Part shown: piece by piece, positions 26,060 to 33,826 of the stretch
Layout: every line of letters starts with the position of its first letter
Position numbering within the stretch: the first letter of the stretch is position 1
Assembly (NCBI RefSeq): GCF_002979775.1
Contig: NZ_PCPR01000011.1
Coordinates: 62,001 to 126,000 of the forward strand
DNA from: Arthrobacter sp. MYb23
Lineage (GTDB): Bacteria > Actinomycetota > Actinomycetes > Actinomycetales > Micrococcaceae
DNA: 64,000 nucleotides
Reading direction: 5' to 3'
Translations under genes and position numbers: made by a program
The notes under the pieces: generated by a model
What the model was told of the DNA's origin: nothing
The model's input: only the letters and a program-made list of their open reading frames with translations
Database searches by the model: none

Positions 26060-27526
26060 ATGCAGGTTCAGGATCGCCAAGGTCTTAGAGGTAAGTTCAG
26101 ACGGCGGGTGGCTGCTTGTGCGGTCTTCCTGGCTGTTGCAGTGGCTGGCGGCGCTGTTTCGGCGGTCCCGGCCATGGCAGCTGCCGTTCCTGCCACGGTG
26201 AATCCTCTTCCCAGCGTGGACCCCATTGGTGACCCCACCAGCTACTCGGTGCTGGTCAACAAGTCCCGGCCTTTGAACCCTGCCAGCTACGCGCCGTCGG
26301 ACCTTGTCAACGCACGCGGCTCGGGCCAGTACATGCGTGCAGAAGCGGCGGCCTGGCTTAACGGCCTGTTCCAGGGTGCGGCGGACGCCGGGACCGGCGG
26401 CTTGTCGATCGTGAGCGGCTACCGTTCCTACGCCCAGCAGCAACAGGTCTACGCGTACTACGTCAGCATTTACGGCCAGGCGTACGCGGACACTATTTCT
26501 GCCCGCCCCGGCTACAGCGAGCACCAGACCGGCTTGGCTATGGACATCGGCAACGCGGCAGGTTCCTGCGGCCTCAGCACATGTTTTGGTGACACCGCCG
26601 CGGGCAAATGGGTGGCGGCCAATGCCCACAAGTACGGCTTCATCGTCCGGTATCCCGACGGCTATACCGGAATCACGGGCTACAGCTACGAGCCATGGCA
26701 CTTGCGCTATGTGGGCGTGGCCCTGGCCACTGACATGAATCGGCGCGGCTTCCCCACCCTGGAGCAGTACTTTGCCGGCAATACCGCGGTGTCCGCCAGC
26801 ATCAAATCAGGCGCAGACCTGGTGGCGGCGGACGCCTCCGGCCGCCTGTTGAGGTACCCGTCGACGGCGGCAGGCGGCTACATGGATGCGGTCCAGATCG
26901 GTTCGGGGTGGACGGGTTTAAAGCAGGCGTTCGTTGTGGACTGGGACATCGATGGCGTCTATGACCTCTTGGCACAGTGGAACAACGGCACTCTGGGCGT
27001 GTTCCGGGGCCTTCCCGGCGGGGGCTTCGCAGGCCAAGTGATTGTAGGGAACGGCGGGTGGGACCAGATGACCATCACCGTGGGCAAGTGGACCCACGCG
27101 GACGGCCGGCCCGGCGTCGTCGGATACTTCCCGGACGGTGTGCTCCGCTACTACCCCAACACGTTTGGTGGCGCGCTGAGCAGCCCGCGCACAATCGGCA
27201 GCGGCTGGCAAGGCATGGAGCTGACCATCGCAGACTGGGAAGGCGACGGCGCCAACGACATCCTGGCCCGGACTTCCTCCGGGGCTTTGATCAATTACCG
27301 CGGCGACGGCTGGGCAGGTTTCTACGGCCCTGCCACAACAGTAGGTACCGGCTGGCAGTACATGCGTGTCATGGCTCCGAGCTTTGGACTGACGGGCGCA
27401 GGCACCCGTGGTATTACCGCCCAGACGTCAGCTGGGAACCTCTACAACTACGGCTTGGGCCGGGGGCAGTGGACAACGTACAGTCAGGTCGGTTCCGGGT
27501 GGAACGGCCTGAAACTGTTCAAGTAG
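26060..27526 (+). CDS. Secreted M15-family D-alanyl-D-alanine carboxypeptidase (VanY-like) with repeat C-terminus
   Basis: The 488-residue protein starts at ATG 26060 (GGGGGA six bases upstream) with a signal peptide (RRRVAACAVFLAVAVAGGAVSAVPAMA). A VanY-type zinc peptidase domain at about 50-235 carries SGYRSYAQQQQVYAYYVS, the zinc-ligand motif SEHQTGLAMDIG, and the third ligand in YEPWHLRYVG. The remaining about 240 residues are FG-GAP-like repeats (ADLVAADASGRLLRYPS; VDWDIDGVYDLLAQWNNGTL) closely resembling the end of the CAP-domain protein at 23395-25398. It should trim terminal D-Ala from peptidoglycan outside the cell. Confidence 0.88.
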   Translation: MQVQDRQGLRGKFRRRVAACAVFLAVAVAGGAVSAVPAMAAAVPATVNPLPSVDPIGDPTSYSVLVNKSRPLNPASYAPSDLVNARGSGQYMRAEAAAWLNGLFQGAADAGTGGLSIVSGYRSYAQQQQVYAYYVSIYGQAYADTISARPGYSEHQTGLAMDIGNAAGSCGLSTCFGDTAAGKWVAANAHKYGFIVRYPDGYTGITGYSYEPWHLRYVGVALATDMNRRGFPTLEQYFAGNTAVSASIKSGADLVAADASGRLLRYPSTAAGGYMDAVQIGSGWTGLKQAFVVDWDIDGVYDLLAQWNNGTLGVFRGLPGGGFAGQVIVGNGGWDQMTITVGKWTHADGRPGVVGYFPDGVLRYYPNTFGGALSSPRTIGSGWQGMELTIADWEGDGANDILARTSSGALINYRGDGWAGFYGPATTVGTGWQYMRVMAPSFGLTGAGTRGITAQTSAGNLYNYGLGRGQWTTYSQVGSGWNGLKLFK

Positions 27527-27615
27527 GCCTGCTCAGCGCCCGCGGTGCGCCGGTCATGAGGAGTCCCGCAACTGCGCTAAGCTAGGACTCGCTCGGGGGA
27601 TTTTTCCCGGGCAAC

Positions 27616-27689
27616 GCGGGCGTAGCTCAATGGTAGAGCGCTAGCTTCCCAAGCTCGATACGCGGGTTCGATTCCCGTCGCCCGCTCCA
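27616..27689 (+). tRNA. tRNA-Gly (anticodon CCC)
   Basis: The acceptor stem GCGGGCG pairs with CGCCCGC (27679-27685). The D-arm is GCTCAATGGTAGAGC, the anticodon loop TTCCCAA gives CCC, the T-arm is CGGGTTCGATTCCCG, and the 3' CCA is encoded. The anticodon stem has one T-C mismatch. It closely resembles bacterial tRNA-Gly(CCC). Confidence 0.95.
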
Positions 27690-27693
27690 AGAA

Positions 27694-27726
27694 AACCCCG
27701 GATCCAGTGATCCGGGGTTTCTTTTT
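27694..27726 (+). terminator. Rho-independent terminator after tRNA-Gly
   Basis: The stem AACCCCGGATC / GATCCGGGGTT with loop CAGT is followed by TCTTTTT, a textbook intrinsic terminator directly behind the tRNA. Confidence 0.93.
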
Positions 27727-27883
27727 GTCTCAAGACTGAACGCTCGACGCCGGCACTCACCTAAGGGACCACCCGCGCCGTCGCTAAACGGCCCAGCCCT
27801 GGTGACTCCGGCCACAACGCCTTCCGGGGAGGTGTATCGTCAGGAGTCAGGAGCCATCGCGGCTCCGCTCTAAGGGAGCCATC

Positions 27884-28018
27884 ATGGGCGACAAATCACC
27901 GCGCCAAACTGCATCGAAGAAATCCAGCAAATCCATCAAGGAAAAACGCGCGGATAAGCGGGCTTCCGAGTCTTCCGCCACCGAGGCGGCAAAGCCTTCC
28001 ACCGGAAACAAGAAGTGA
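27884..28018 (+). CDS. 44-residue lysine-rich conserved small protein
   Basis: A short frame with a good ribosome site (AAGGGAG, five bases before the ATG) encodes MGDKSPRQTASKKSSKS, then KEKRADKRA and a Ser/Ala/Lys-rich tail. Small basic proteins of this MGDKSPRQ...KEKR type recur in actinobacteria but have no assigned function to my knowledge. Its TGA overlaps the GTG start of the next gene (GTGA), so the two are translationally coupled. The composition suggests nucleic-acid or ribosome contact. That is only a guess. Confidence 0.75.
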   Translation: MGDKSPRQTASKKSSKSIKEKRADKRASESSATEAAKPSTGNKK

Positions 28019-29172
28019 CAGCACCAACCGGCCAGCTGAGCGTTGGCGTCCTCGCTTCCTCACTGAAGCCCAATGAGCGCCGCTTGCCCATCCACCCGCA
28101 GCATTTGGAGCGCATCGCTCCTGAAGTTCGCCGGCAGCTTCGTTTTGAGCACGGCTACGGCGAGCGGTTCGGTGTGCCGGACAGCAAACTTGAGTCTCTG
28201 GTGGGCGGTCTCGGGACACGGGAGGAATTGATCGCCAACAGCGACGTCATCCTCCTGCCCAAGCCGCAGGCTCAGGATTTGGCCGAACTCCGTGACGGTC
28301 AAACGTTGTGGGGGTGGCCCCACTGCGTGCAGGACCGGGCCATCACTCAGTTGGCAATTGACAAGAAGCTCACGCTCATCGCCTTTGAGGCCATGAATCA
28401 TTGGGCGGGCGACGGCGGCTTCGGCCTGCATGTCTTCCACAAGAACAACGAGCTCGCCGGATACTGCTCCGTGCTGCATGCTTTGGCCCTCACTGGTTCC
28501 ACGGGCGATTACGGACGCCGGCTCAGCGCCGTCGTTATTGGATTCGGTGCCACGGCCCGCGGTGCCGTCACGGCGCTGAATGCCCATGGCATTCACGACG
28601 TCCAGGTCCTGACCAACAGGGGCGTCGCCGCCGTCGGGTCTCCGATCCATTCAGTACGGATCGTGCAATTCGACCATGACAGCAAGGCGCCGTTCCTCAG
28701 TGAAGTCATTACGGACAAGGGACGCAAGCCCTTGGCGCCGTTCCTGGCCGCTGCGGACATCGTGGTGAACTGCACCCTGCAGGACCCGAACGCCCCGCTG
28801 ACGTACCTTCGCACTGAAGACCTGACGGAATTCCAACCGGACAGCCTGATTGTGGATGTATCCTGCGACGAAGGTATGGGCTTCAGCTGGGCGCGGACCA
28901 CCACGTTCGACGAGCCCATGTTCCGCGTGGGCGGGCACGTCAATTACTACGCCGTGGACCACAGCCCGTCCTACCTCTGGAATTCGGCAAGCTGGGAAAT
29001 CAGCGAGGCCCTGCTTCCGTTCCTGGACACCGTGGTGGCGGGACCGGACGGATGGGATGCCAACGAGACCGTCTCCCGCGCAATCGAGATTCGTGATGGT
29101 GTGATTCGCAATCCGGACGTTCTGGAGTTCCAGGGACGCTCAGCGGATTACCCGCACTTGCCAGTGGCCTAG
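28015..29172 (+). CDS. Alanine dehydrogenase/PNT family protein, N5-(carboxyethyl)ornithine synthase-like
   Basis: The 385-residue protein has the alanine dehydrogenase/transhydrogenase N-terminal fold (GVLASSLKPNERRLPIHPQHL; FEHGYGERFGVPD; LLPKPQAQDLAELRDGQTLWGWPH) and a Rossmann NAD(P)-binding half with VVIGFGATARGAVTALN. The layout resembles N5-(carboxyethyl)ornithine synthase, which reductively couples pyruvate to ornithine or lysine, more than true alanine dehydrogenase or saccharopine dehydrogenase. It starts at GTG 28015 inside the stop of the small basic protein. Family is firm; substrate is moderate. Confidence 0.72.
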   Translation: MTAPTGQLSVGVLASSLKPNERRLPIHPQHLERIAPEVRRQLRFEHGYGERFGVPDSKLESLVGGLGTREELIANSDVILLPKPQAQDLAELRDGQTLWGWPHCVQDRAITQLAIDKKLTLIAFEAMNHWAGDGGFGLHVFHKNNELAGYCSVLHALALTGSTGDYGRRLSAVVIGFGATARGAVTALNAHGIHDVQVLTNRGVAAVGSPIHSVRIVQFDHDSKAPFLSEVITDKGRKPLAPFLAAADIVVNCTLQDPNAPLTYLRTEDLTEFQPDSLIVDVSCDEGMGFSWARTTTFDEPMFRVGGHVNYYAVDHSPSYLWNSASWEISEALLPFLDTVVAGPDGWDANETVSRAIEIRDGVIRNPDVLEFQGRSADYPHLPVA

Positions 29173-29192
29173 CCACTAGCTCGACGCACCAT

Positions 29193-29222
29193 GAAGCGCC
29201 CCCGGTTCACCGAGGGCGCTTC
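29193..29222. terminator. Hairpin between convergent genes
   Basis: GAAGCGCCC (29193-29201) pairs perfectly with GGGCGCTTC (29214-29222) around a 12-base loop. It sits between the dehydrogenase-family gene and the convergent MFS gene, with a partial T-run (CTCTTT) on the plus side. Confidence 0.7.
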
Positions 29223-29227
29223 ACTCT

Positions 29228-30613
29228 TTAAGCCGTTTGAGGCTCCCGCACGATCCGCAGCACCCGCCGCCGATCCCGCAGGTCCACTTTGATATGCAGG
29301 GATGACTTCCGGGCAAGGACGACGGCGACTACCACCGCCGCGATGGCTGGCACACCTCCGGAGATCAGGATGGCCAGGTGGGGGCCGAGGTGCTCGGCGA
29401 GCCAACCCATCATGGGTCCGCCGATTGCCTGTCCACCGATCAGCACCACCAGGTACAGGCTCATGACGCGTCCGCGGATGCTCATGTTGGAGCTGGTCTG
29501 CACCATTTGGTTGGCCGCGGTGAGGAACATGAGGCACCAGAATCCGGCGAGGACCATGGTGACGCTGAACCACACCATGGTTGGCATGAGCGAGGACGCA
29601 CAGAGCATCAGGCCATACAGCCCGGCAGAGGTCACTACCGACCGCAACCGCAGCTGACGACGGCGGGTGGAGGCCACCGCGCCGGTCAGCGCACCGAGCG
29701 CAACCATCGCGTTCAGCAGGCCGTAGCCTCCGGCACCGGCGTCGTACACGTGGTCCGCAAACGCGGCCAGCAGCACGGGCAAGCTCATGGCGAAAACTGC
29801 CACGAAGCCGGCCATCAACCATGGCCAGTAGATGGTGGGCTTGCTGAGCGCATAGTTGAGACCTTCGCGCAGCATTCCCTTCTTGCGGGGAGTCGGCTGG
29901 CTCAGGTGCAACTGGTCCTTGCGGAGGATCAGCAGCATGGCCACCGTGGAGCAGCATGCCACTGCGTTCGCGGCGAAGGCCCAGCCGGCACCTACGGCGG
30001 TGAGCAGCACACCGGCCAAGGCGGGACCGATCAGCCCGCCCAGCTGGAAGGTGGTGGAGTTCACGCTGATGGCGTTCCGCAGGTACTTGGGGCCTACCAG
30101 CTCGTTGACGAACACTTGCCGGGCCGGCTGGTCCAGAACGGTTACGAAGCCCAGGGCCAAGGCAATGACATAGACGTGCCACACTTCAACGCGACCGCTC
30201 AGGGAGAGCACTGCCAACGCTGCGGCCAGTACGGCCGCCGCAGACTGGCAGATGATGAGGATCTTTCGTTTTGCGAAGCGGTCGGCAATCATGCCGCCCC
30301 ATGGGCCAAGGAAGAGTGACGGCATGAACTGCAGCGCCACCGTAATTCCGACTGCGGTGACGGACCCGGAAAGCTGGAGCACCATCCAGTCCTGGGCAAT
30401 GCGCTGCATCCAGATGGCGATCACGGCAATGAAGTGGCCGATCGCGAAGATTCGGAAGTTCGGAACCTTCAAGGAGATGAAGGTGTGCCGCCAGGGCAGC
30501 TTTTCGCTCACGACGGCGAGTGGCTGGGTGACGGTGTCCACGGGCGGAGGTGCGGACAGGGAATCGATGACGGGCTGGCTGACGTTTGCCGCTGCAGGCG
30601 GTGGGGGTGCCAA
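29228..30613 (-). CDS. MFS transporter (MFS_3/EntS-like efflux family)
   Basis: The 461-residue protein has about 12 membrane segments. NFRIFAIGHFIAVIAIWMQRIAQDWMVLQLSGS and PWGGMIADRFAKRKILIICQ are typical of the MFS_3 group, which includes enterobactin exporter EntS and many drug effluxers. LDQPARQVFVNELVGPKYLRNAISVNS is another shared segment. A divergent LysR regulator with clear operator half-sites between the genes suggests inducible efflux. The exported compound is unknown. Confidence 0.85.
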   Translation of the reverse strand: MAPPPPAAANVSQPVIDSLSAPPPVDTVTQPLAVVSEKLPWRHTFISLKVPNFRIFAIGHFIAVIAIWMQRIAQDWMVLQLSGSVTAVGITVALQFMPSLFLGPWGGMIADRFAKRKILIICQSAAAVLAAALAVLSLSGRVEVWHVYVIALALGFVTVLDQPARQVFVNELVGPKYLRNAISVNSTTFQLGGLIGPALAGVLLTAVGAGWAFAANAVACCSTVAMLLILRKDQLHLSQPTPRKKGMLREGLNYALSKPTIYWPWLMAGFVAVFAMSLPVLLAAFADHVYDAGAGGYGLLNAMVALGALTGAVASTRRRQLRLRSVVTSAGLYGLMLCASSLMPTMVWFSVTMVLAGFWCLMFLTAANQMVQTSSNMSIRGRVMSLYLVVLIGGQAIGGPMMGWLAEHLGPHLAILISGGVPAIAAVVVAVVLARKSSLHIKVDLRDRRRVLRIVREPQTA

Positions 30614-30671
30614 AAGTAGTCCTCGGATCGAGAGTTTCGGTGGGATGCTTTTAACGCTATGGTTGCCAGCA

Positions 30672-30720
30672 GCAATTATGGAAGCGTATTGCGCCTATAA
30701 CTAGCATTGCGGAACGCAAT
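30672..30720. promoter_or_regulatory. LysR operator region with four GCAAT/ATTGC half-sites
   Basis: The palindrome ATTGCGGAACGCAAT (30706-30720) contains the classic LysR T-N11-A motif. A second, looser pair, GCAAT at 30672-30676 and ATTGC at 30688-30692, lies just upstream. Both are between the divergent MFS and LysR genes. Paired recognition and activation sites fit a LysR tetramer. Confidence 0.75.
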
Positions 30721-30791
30721 GAGCTGCTTGCAGCACCAAGGGAAGCGGCGCAATACTCCGGCCCGGCGCTGACCTGCTCTTGAGGAGTTTC

Positions 30792-31646
30792 GTGTTCGAA
30801 CCTGTCCAGCTCCGCTCCTTCCTTGCCGTGGCCGAAACCCTGAGTTTCACCAAAGCGGCGGAACGCCTGGGGCTCGCCCAACCCACCGTCAGCCAGCACG
30901 TCCGCAAGCTGGAAGCCGCCGCCAAGCGGGTACTCGTGGCCCGCGATACGCGCGAAGTCAGGCTCACCGACAACGGCGATGCCATGGCTGGCTTCGCCCG
31001 CAGCATCCTGGCCGCCCACGATTCGGCTGCCCGCTACTTTTCCGGTTCTGCCATGCGCGGGCGGCTCCGTTTCGGCACCGCCGATGACCTCGCCATTACA
31101 GGACTCCCCCGGATCCTCCGCGAGTTCCGGCAGCTGTACCCGCAAATCAACCTGGAGCTCACCGTCAGCCAAAGCGACCAGCTCTACAAACGCCTGAACG
31201 CCGGGCAACTGGACCTGGTATTCGTGAAGTGGGTGGCCGGAGCCAAGGAGGGCACAGTGGTCCGGCACGACAACTTCGCCTGGGTGGGTGTGGAGCAGAC
31301 CGTGCTGGAACCCGGAGCGCCGGTCCCACTCATCGCGTACCCCGCGCCCAGCCTCAGCCGGAAGCTGGCCATCGACGCACTGGAAGCCGAGGGCCGGACC
31401 TGGCGGATCACGTGCAGCACCAAGCAGATCAGCGGGGTGCTCGCGGCTGTGCGCGCCGGCATCGGAGTTGCTGTGATGCCGGCGTCCTTGGTGCCTGAGG
31501 ACCTGAAGGTCATCACGCAGAGGTTCGGTCTGCCGCCCGTGGGGGACGTCGACTTCACCCTGATCCGCAACCCGCTGGCCAACGCTGAGGTGATCGATGC
31601 CCTCACCCAGGCCATCATGGGCCGGACGCTGAGCAAGTCGAACTAG
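30792..31646 (+). CDS. LysR-family transcriptional regulator
   Basis: Starting at GTG 30792, which has GAGGAG at ideal spacing, the protein has 284 residues. The N-terminal winged HTH (VQLRSFLAVAETLSFTKAAERLGLAQPTVSQHVRKLE) is followed by a periplasmic-binding-protein-like ligand domain (RLRFGTADDLAITGLPRILREF; QLDLVFVKWV; GVAVMPASLVPEDL). It is divergent from the MFS gene, and the palindrome between them is the expected binding site, so it most likely regulates that transporter and itself. Confidence 0.9.
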   Translation: MFEPVQLRSFLAVAETLSFTKAAERLGLAQPTVSQHVRKLEAAAKRVLVARDTREVRLTDNGDAMAGFARSILAAHDSAARYFSGSAMRGRLRFGTADDLAITGLPRILREFRQLYPQINLELTVSQSDQLYKRLNAGQLDLVFVKWVAGAKEGTVVRHDNFAWVGVEQTVLEPGAPVPLIAYPAPSLSRKLAIDALEAEGRTWRITCSTKQISGVLAAVRAGIGVAVMPASLVPEDLKVITQRFGLPPVGDVDFTLIRNPLANAEVIDALTQAIMGRTLSKSN

Positions 31647-31667
31647 TGGACAAGTCGAACTAGTGGA
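31634..31667. repeat. 17-bp tandem duplication carrying both convergent stop codons
   Basis: CAAGTCGAACTAGTGGA occurs twice without a gap (31634-31650, 31651-31667). The ACTAGT palindrome supplies the TAG stop of the LysR gene in the first copy and, on the other strand, the TAG stop of the SDR gene in the second copy. Confidence 0.9.
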
Positions 31668-32592
31668 CCGGGTGGCTTGGCCGTCTGCGGTCCATGCGCG
31701 CATTCCACCACCTCACTACCCGTAGGTCGTCCAAGGCGAAGCGGCCTTCCGGTACGGCGGCCCGGATGCGTTCGTCGTCGAAAGGAAGCCTGGGACGCAG
31801 CTCCACGGGAAGCCACGGCGCATACGGTGAGGGCTCACTGACCCCCTCGGTGAGCATCTGCGCCTGGGCTTTGGCAACGAGGGGCACCACCATGGTCCAC
31901 TCTGTCAGCTGCGCCAGCGCGCGAATGGACCAGATGGGGGCGCGGACGTAAACAGGATGGCCACCCGCCATCCGGGCGATCCTGCGGACAGCCGCTCCAA
32001 GTTCGAGCTCTTCGGCCCCGACAACCGCGACGGTCGGGGTGGGCACGCGACCTTCGAGGGCTGCAATCAGGGTGTTAACGGCCTCTTCCACCGGTATGGG
32101 TCGAACGGTCCGCTCCCGATATCCGACCGTTGCGAAAACCGGGAAGCTGCGCACCGCACGCGTCACATGGTCCACCATGTGGTCTCCCTTGCCGTAGATC
32201 ATCCCCGCCTTGAGAATCGTGTGCTCGATGCCCGACTGCCGCAGGAGTTCCTCGGCAGCCCATTTGGTCTCGTGATAGGCGGAGCCACAATCCGGACGGG
32301 CGCGAAGGAAGCTCAGCATGACGATTCTTTGGACGCCCGCCCTCCGGGCAGCTTCAATGACGGCGCGGGTGCCTTCAACGTGAACCCGCTGGAAAGTCTG
32401 GTCACCGATCTCCCGGTTGATCCCCGCGCAGTGGGCTACGACGTCGCAACCTCTGAAGGCCTTCGTCAAGGCCTCGACGTCGGTGACTGCCACTCCCGTC
32501 CGCCTGGAGATGACCACAGTGTCCTCGCTGTCGAGTCGTTCCGCGAGGTGACGCCCCACAAAGCCGGTACCGCCGGTAATAGCCACACGCAT
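31660..32592 (-). CDS. NAD(P)-binding atypical SDR (NmrA/NDUFA9-like)
   Basis: The 310-residue protein begins with the Rossmann motif AITGGTGFVGRHLAERL, followed by the SDR-type DVVAHCAGIN and the segment AYHETKWAAEELLRQSGIEHTILKAGMIYG. This places it with atypical short-chain dehydrogenases or NAD-dependent epimerases of the NmrA/complex I NDUFA9 group. Substrate is unknown. It is divergent from an ArsR-family repressor, with palindromes in the 67-base gap, so repression by that protein is likely. Confidence 0.82.
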   Translation of the reverse strand: MRVAITGGTGFVGRHLAERLDSEDTVVISRRTGVAVTDVEALTKAFRGCDVVAHCAGINREIGDQTFQRVHVEGTRAVIEAARRAGVQRIVMLSFLRARPDCGSAYHETKWAAEELLRQSGIEHTILKAGMIYGKGDHMVDHVTRAVRSFPVFATVGYRERTVRPIPVEEAVNTLIAALEGRVPTPTVAVVGAEELELGAAVRRIARMAGGHPVYVRAPIWSIRALAQLTEWTMVVPLVAKAQAQMLTEGVSEPSPYAPWLPVELRPRLPFDDERIRAAVPEGRFALDDLRVVRWWNARMDRRRPSHPVH

Positions 32593-32611
32593 GATCTAGC
32601 TCCTTCGCTTA

Positions 32612-32651
32612 TTAGCAATGAAGCTAAACTGTATATAGCTATTGTGCTATA
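32612..32651. promoter_or_regulatory. Paired palindromes, likely ArsR-family operators
   Basis: TTAGC-N6-GCTAA (32612-32627, left arm from 32612/13) and TATAGC-N6-GCTATA (32634-32651) lie side by side between the divergent SDR and ArsR starts. The second runs to nine bases before the ArsR ATG. Both have the same six-base spacer, as expected of two dimer sites for one regulator. Confidence 0.7.
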
Positions 32652-32659
32652 TTGCAAAC

Positions 32660-33016
32660 ATGGCAGATGCAGCATCGGATATCTTCGCAGCGTTGGCGCA
32701 CCCTACCAGGCGGCAAATTCTTCAAGACCTCAAGGACGGCGAGTTGGCTGCCGGTGAGATAGCTGCGCGATTCAACGCCACGGGACCCACCATTTCCCGA
32801 CACTTGAGCGTGCTGCGCCAAGCAGGCCTGGTTGCGGAACGCCGGGACGCCAACCGTATTCTCTACTCGCTCGTGGGTGAGCGCCTGGCTCTATCGGTTG
32901 GAGATTTCCTTTCCACGGTTTGCCCAGAGCAGATCGTGCTGCGGGAGGTCCGGAAGCGGACCCCGTCCCGCCCCTCGACCAGGACGCCGAAAACGACCAA
33001 GACATCTGAAGCCTGA
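32660..33016 (+). CDS. ArsR-family winged-helix repressor
   Basis: Starting at ATG 32660, the 118-residue protein matches ArsR regulators: DIFAALAHPTRRQILQDLKDGELAAGEIAARFNATGPTISRHLSVLRQAGLV, then RRDANRILYSLVGERL. Only one cysteine (in STVCPEQ) is seen, so the metal-binding site of true ArsR/SmtB proteins is absent; it probably senses something other than a metal. The C-terminal tail is rich in Arg, Thr and Pro. It likely represses itself and the divergent SDR gene. Confidence 0.88.
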   Translation: MADAASDIFAALAHPTRRQILQDLKDGELAAGEIAARFNATGPTISRHLSVLRQAGLVAERRDANRILYSLVGERLALSVGDFLSTVCPEQIVLREVRKRTPSRPSTRTPKTTKTSEA

Positions 33017-33042
33017 ACCGACAGCCGTAGTACGCTCGCCCA

Positions 33043-33609
33043 ATGATTCACGCCGAGCTCACACGCCCGTCCGCCAGCTTCCATGCGTCCTGGCTTGAAA
33101 GCTGGGACGAGTGGGGAACCCTTGACCAAGATGGCTCCGCGGCTTTTCTGGCAGCCCGCTACGAGCTGGATCTCCGCGACAGCAGCGACTTCGCCCAGTG
33201 GATTGAACTGTTGCACCACATGCCCCTGGAAGAATTCCAGCCTCCCGAAGGCTTGGTCAACCAGAGCACCATCTGGGTAGTGGAGGGCAATTCTTATCTG
33301 GGTTCCAGCAGCCTCAGGCACTCATTGGTCAATGAGTATCTGAGCGAAGTGGGTGGACATATCGGTTACGGAATCCGGCCAAGCGCCCGGGGCCGGGGAC
33401 TCGCCAAGCTTGCCCTCAACGGCGCCCTCCAGGAAGGGCGCGCCCTGGGGATGGAGCGCGTCATGGTGACCTGCAAGCAGTCCAACCCTGCTTCCGCCCG
33501 AACCATCGAGGCCTGCGGTGGCATCCTTGAAGGCGTCCGCCCACCGGAGAGTTTTAGTCCGGACCTGGGTATCGCTGAGCCCATCCGTCGCTACTGGATA
33601 GATCTATAG
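33043..33609 (+). CDS. GNAT family N-acetyltransferase
   Basis: The 188-residue protein has the acetyl-CoA-binding motif GYGIRPSARGRGLAKLALNGAL and the following strand-helix RVMVTCKQSNPASARTIEACGGIL. The form GHIGYGIRPSxRGxG is common in an uncharacterised GNAT group near aminoglycoside/GCN5-type proteins. It follows the ArsR gene by 26 bases in the same direction, so co-transcription is possible. The substrate is not predictable. Confidence 0.85.
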   Translation: MIHAELTRPSASFHASWLESWDEWGTLDQDGSAAFLAARYELDLRDSSDFAQWIELLHHMPLEEFQPPEGLVNQSTIWVVEGNSYLGSSSLRHSLVNEYLSEVGGHIGYGIRPSARGRGLAKLALNGALQEGRALGMERVMVTCKQSNPASARTIEACGGILEGVRPPESFSPDLGIAEPIRRYWIDL

Positions 33610-33668
33610 CGTTTGCATGCGCTCGGCCAGGGTCGTCGCTGACGTGGTTCCGGCGGCCTGCCGCACCC

Positions 33669-33702
33669 GTTTCCGCCATTTGCACCCGTAACCTCTGGTG
33701 CG
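33669..33702 (+). repeat. Dispersed 34-bp intergenic repeat, copy 2
   Basis: It starts GTTTCCGCCATTTGC and ends ACCTCTGGTGCG, and matches the minus strand of 1316-1349 at 29 of 34 positions. It lies in the 217-base gap between the GNAT gene and the TIM-barrel gene, followed by several GGGTGCG-like short repeats (33716-33762). No gene is seen in the gap. Confidence 0.65.
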
Positions 33703-33826
33703 TGAGGCGCGAGCGGGTGCGACGCTGGCGCTCAAGGGGTGCGCCCGGCGGGTGCGGGTGCGGTGCTGGAGAGTTCAACAGCGATACGCCCTTACCGGGT
33801 AAGCGCATTCCCGCTATCCTAGGAGG

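Noticed and set aside
27627..27815. Minus-strand small protein ending in SGRRESNPRIELGKLALYH
   Set aside because: This is the familiar artefact of translating a tRNA gene on the opposite strand.
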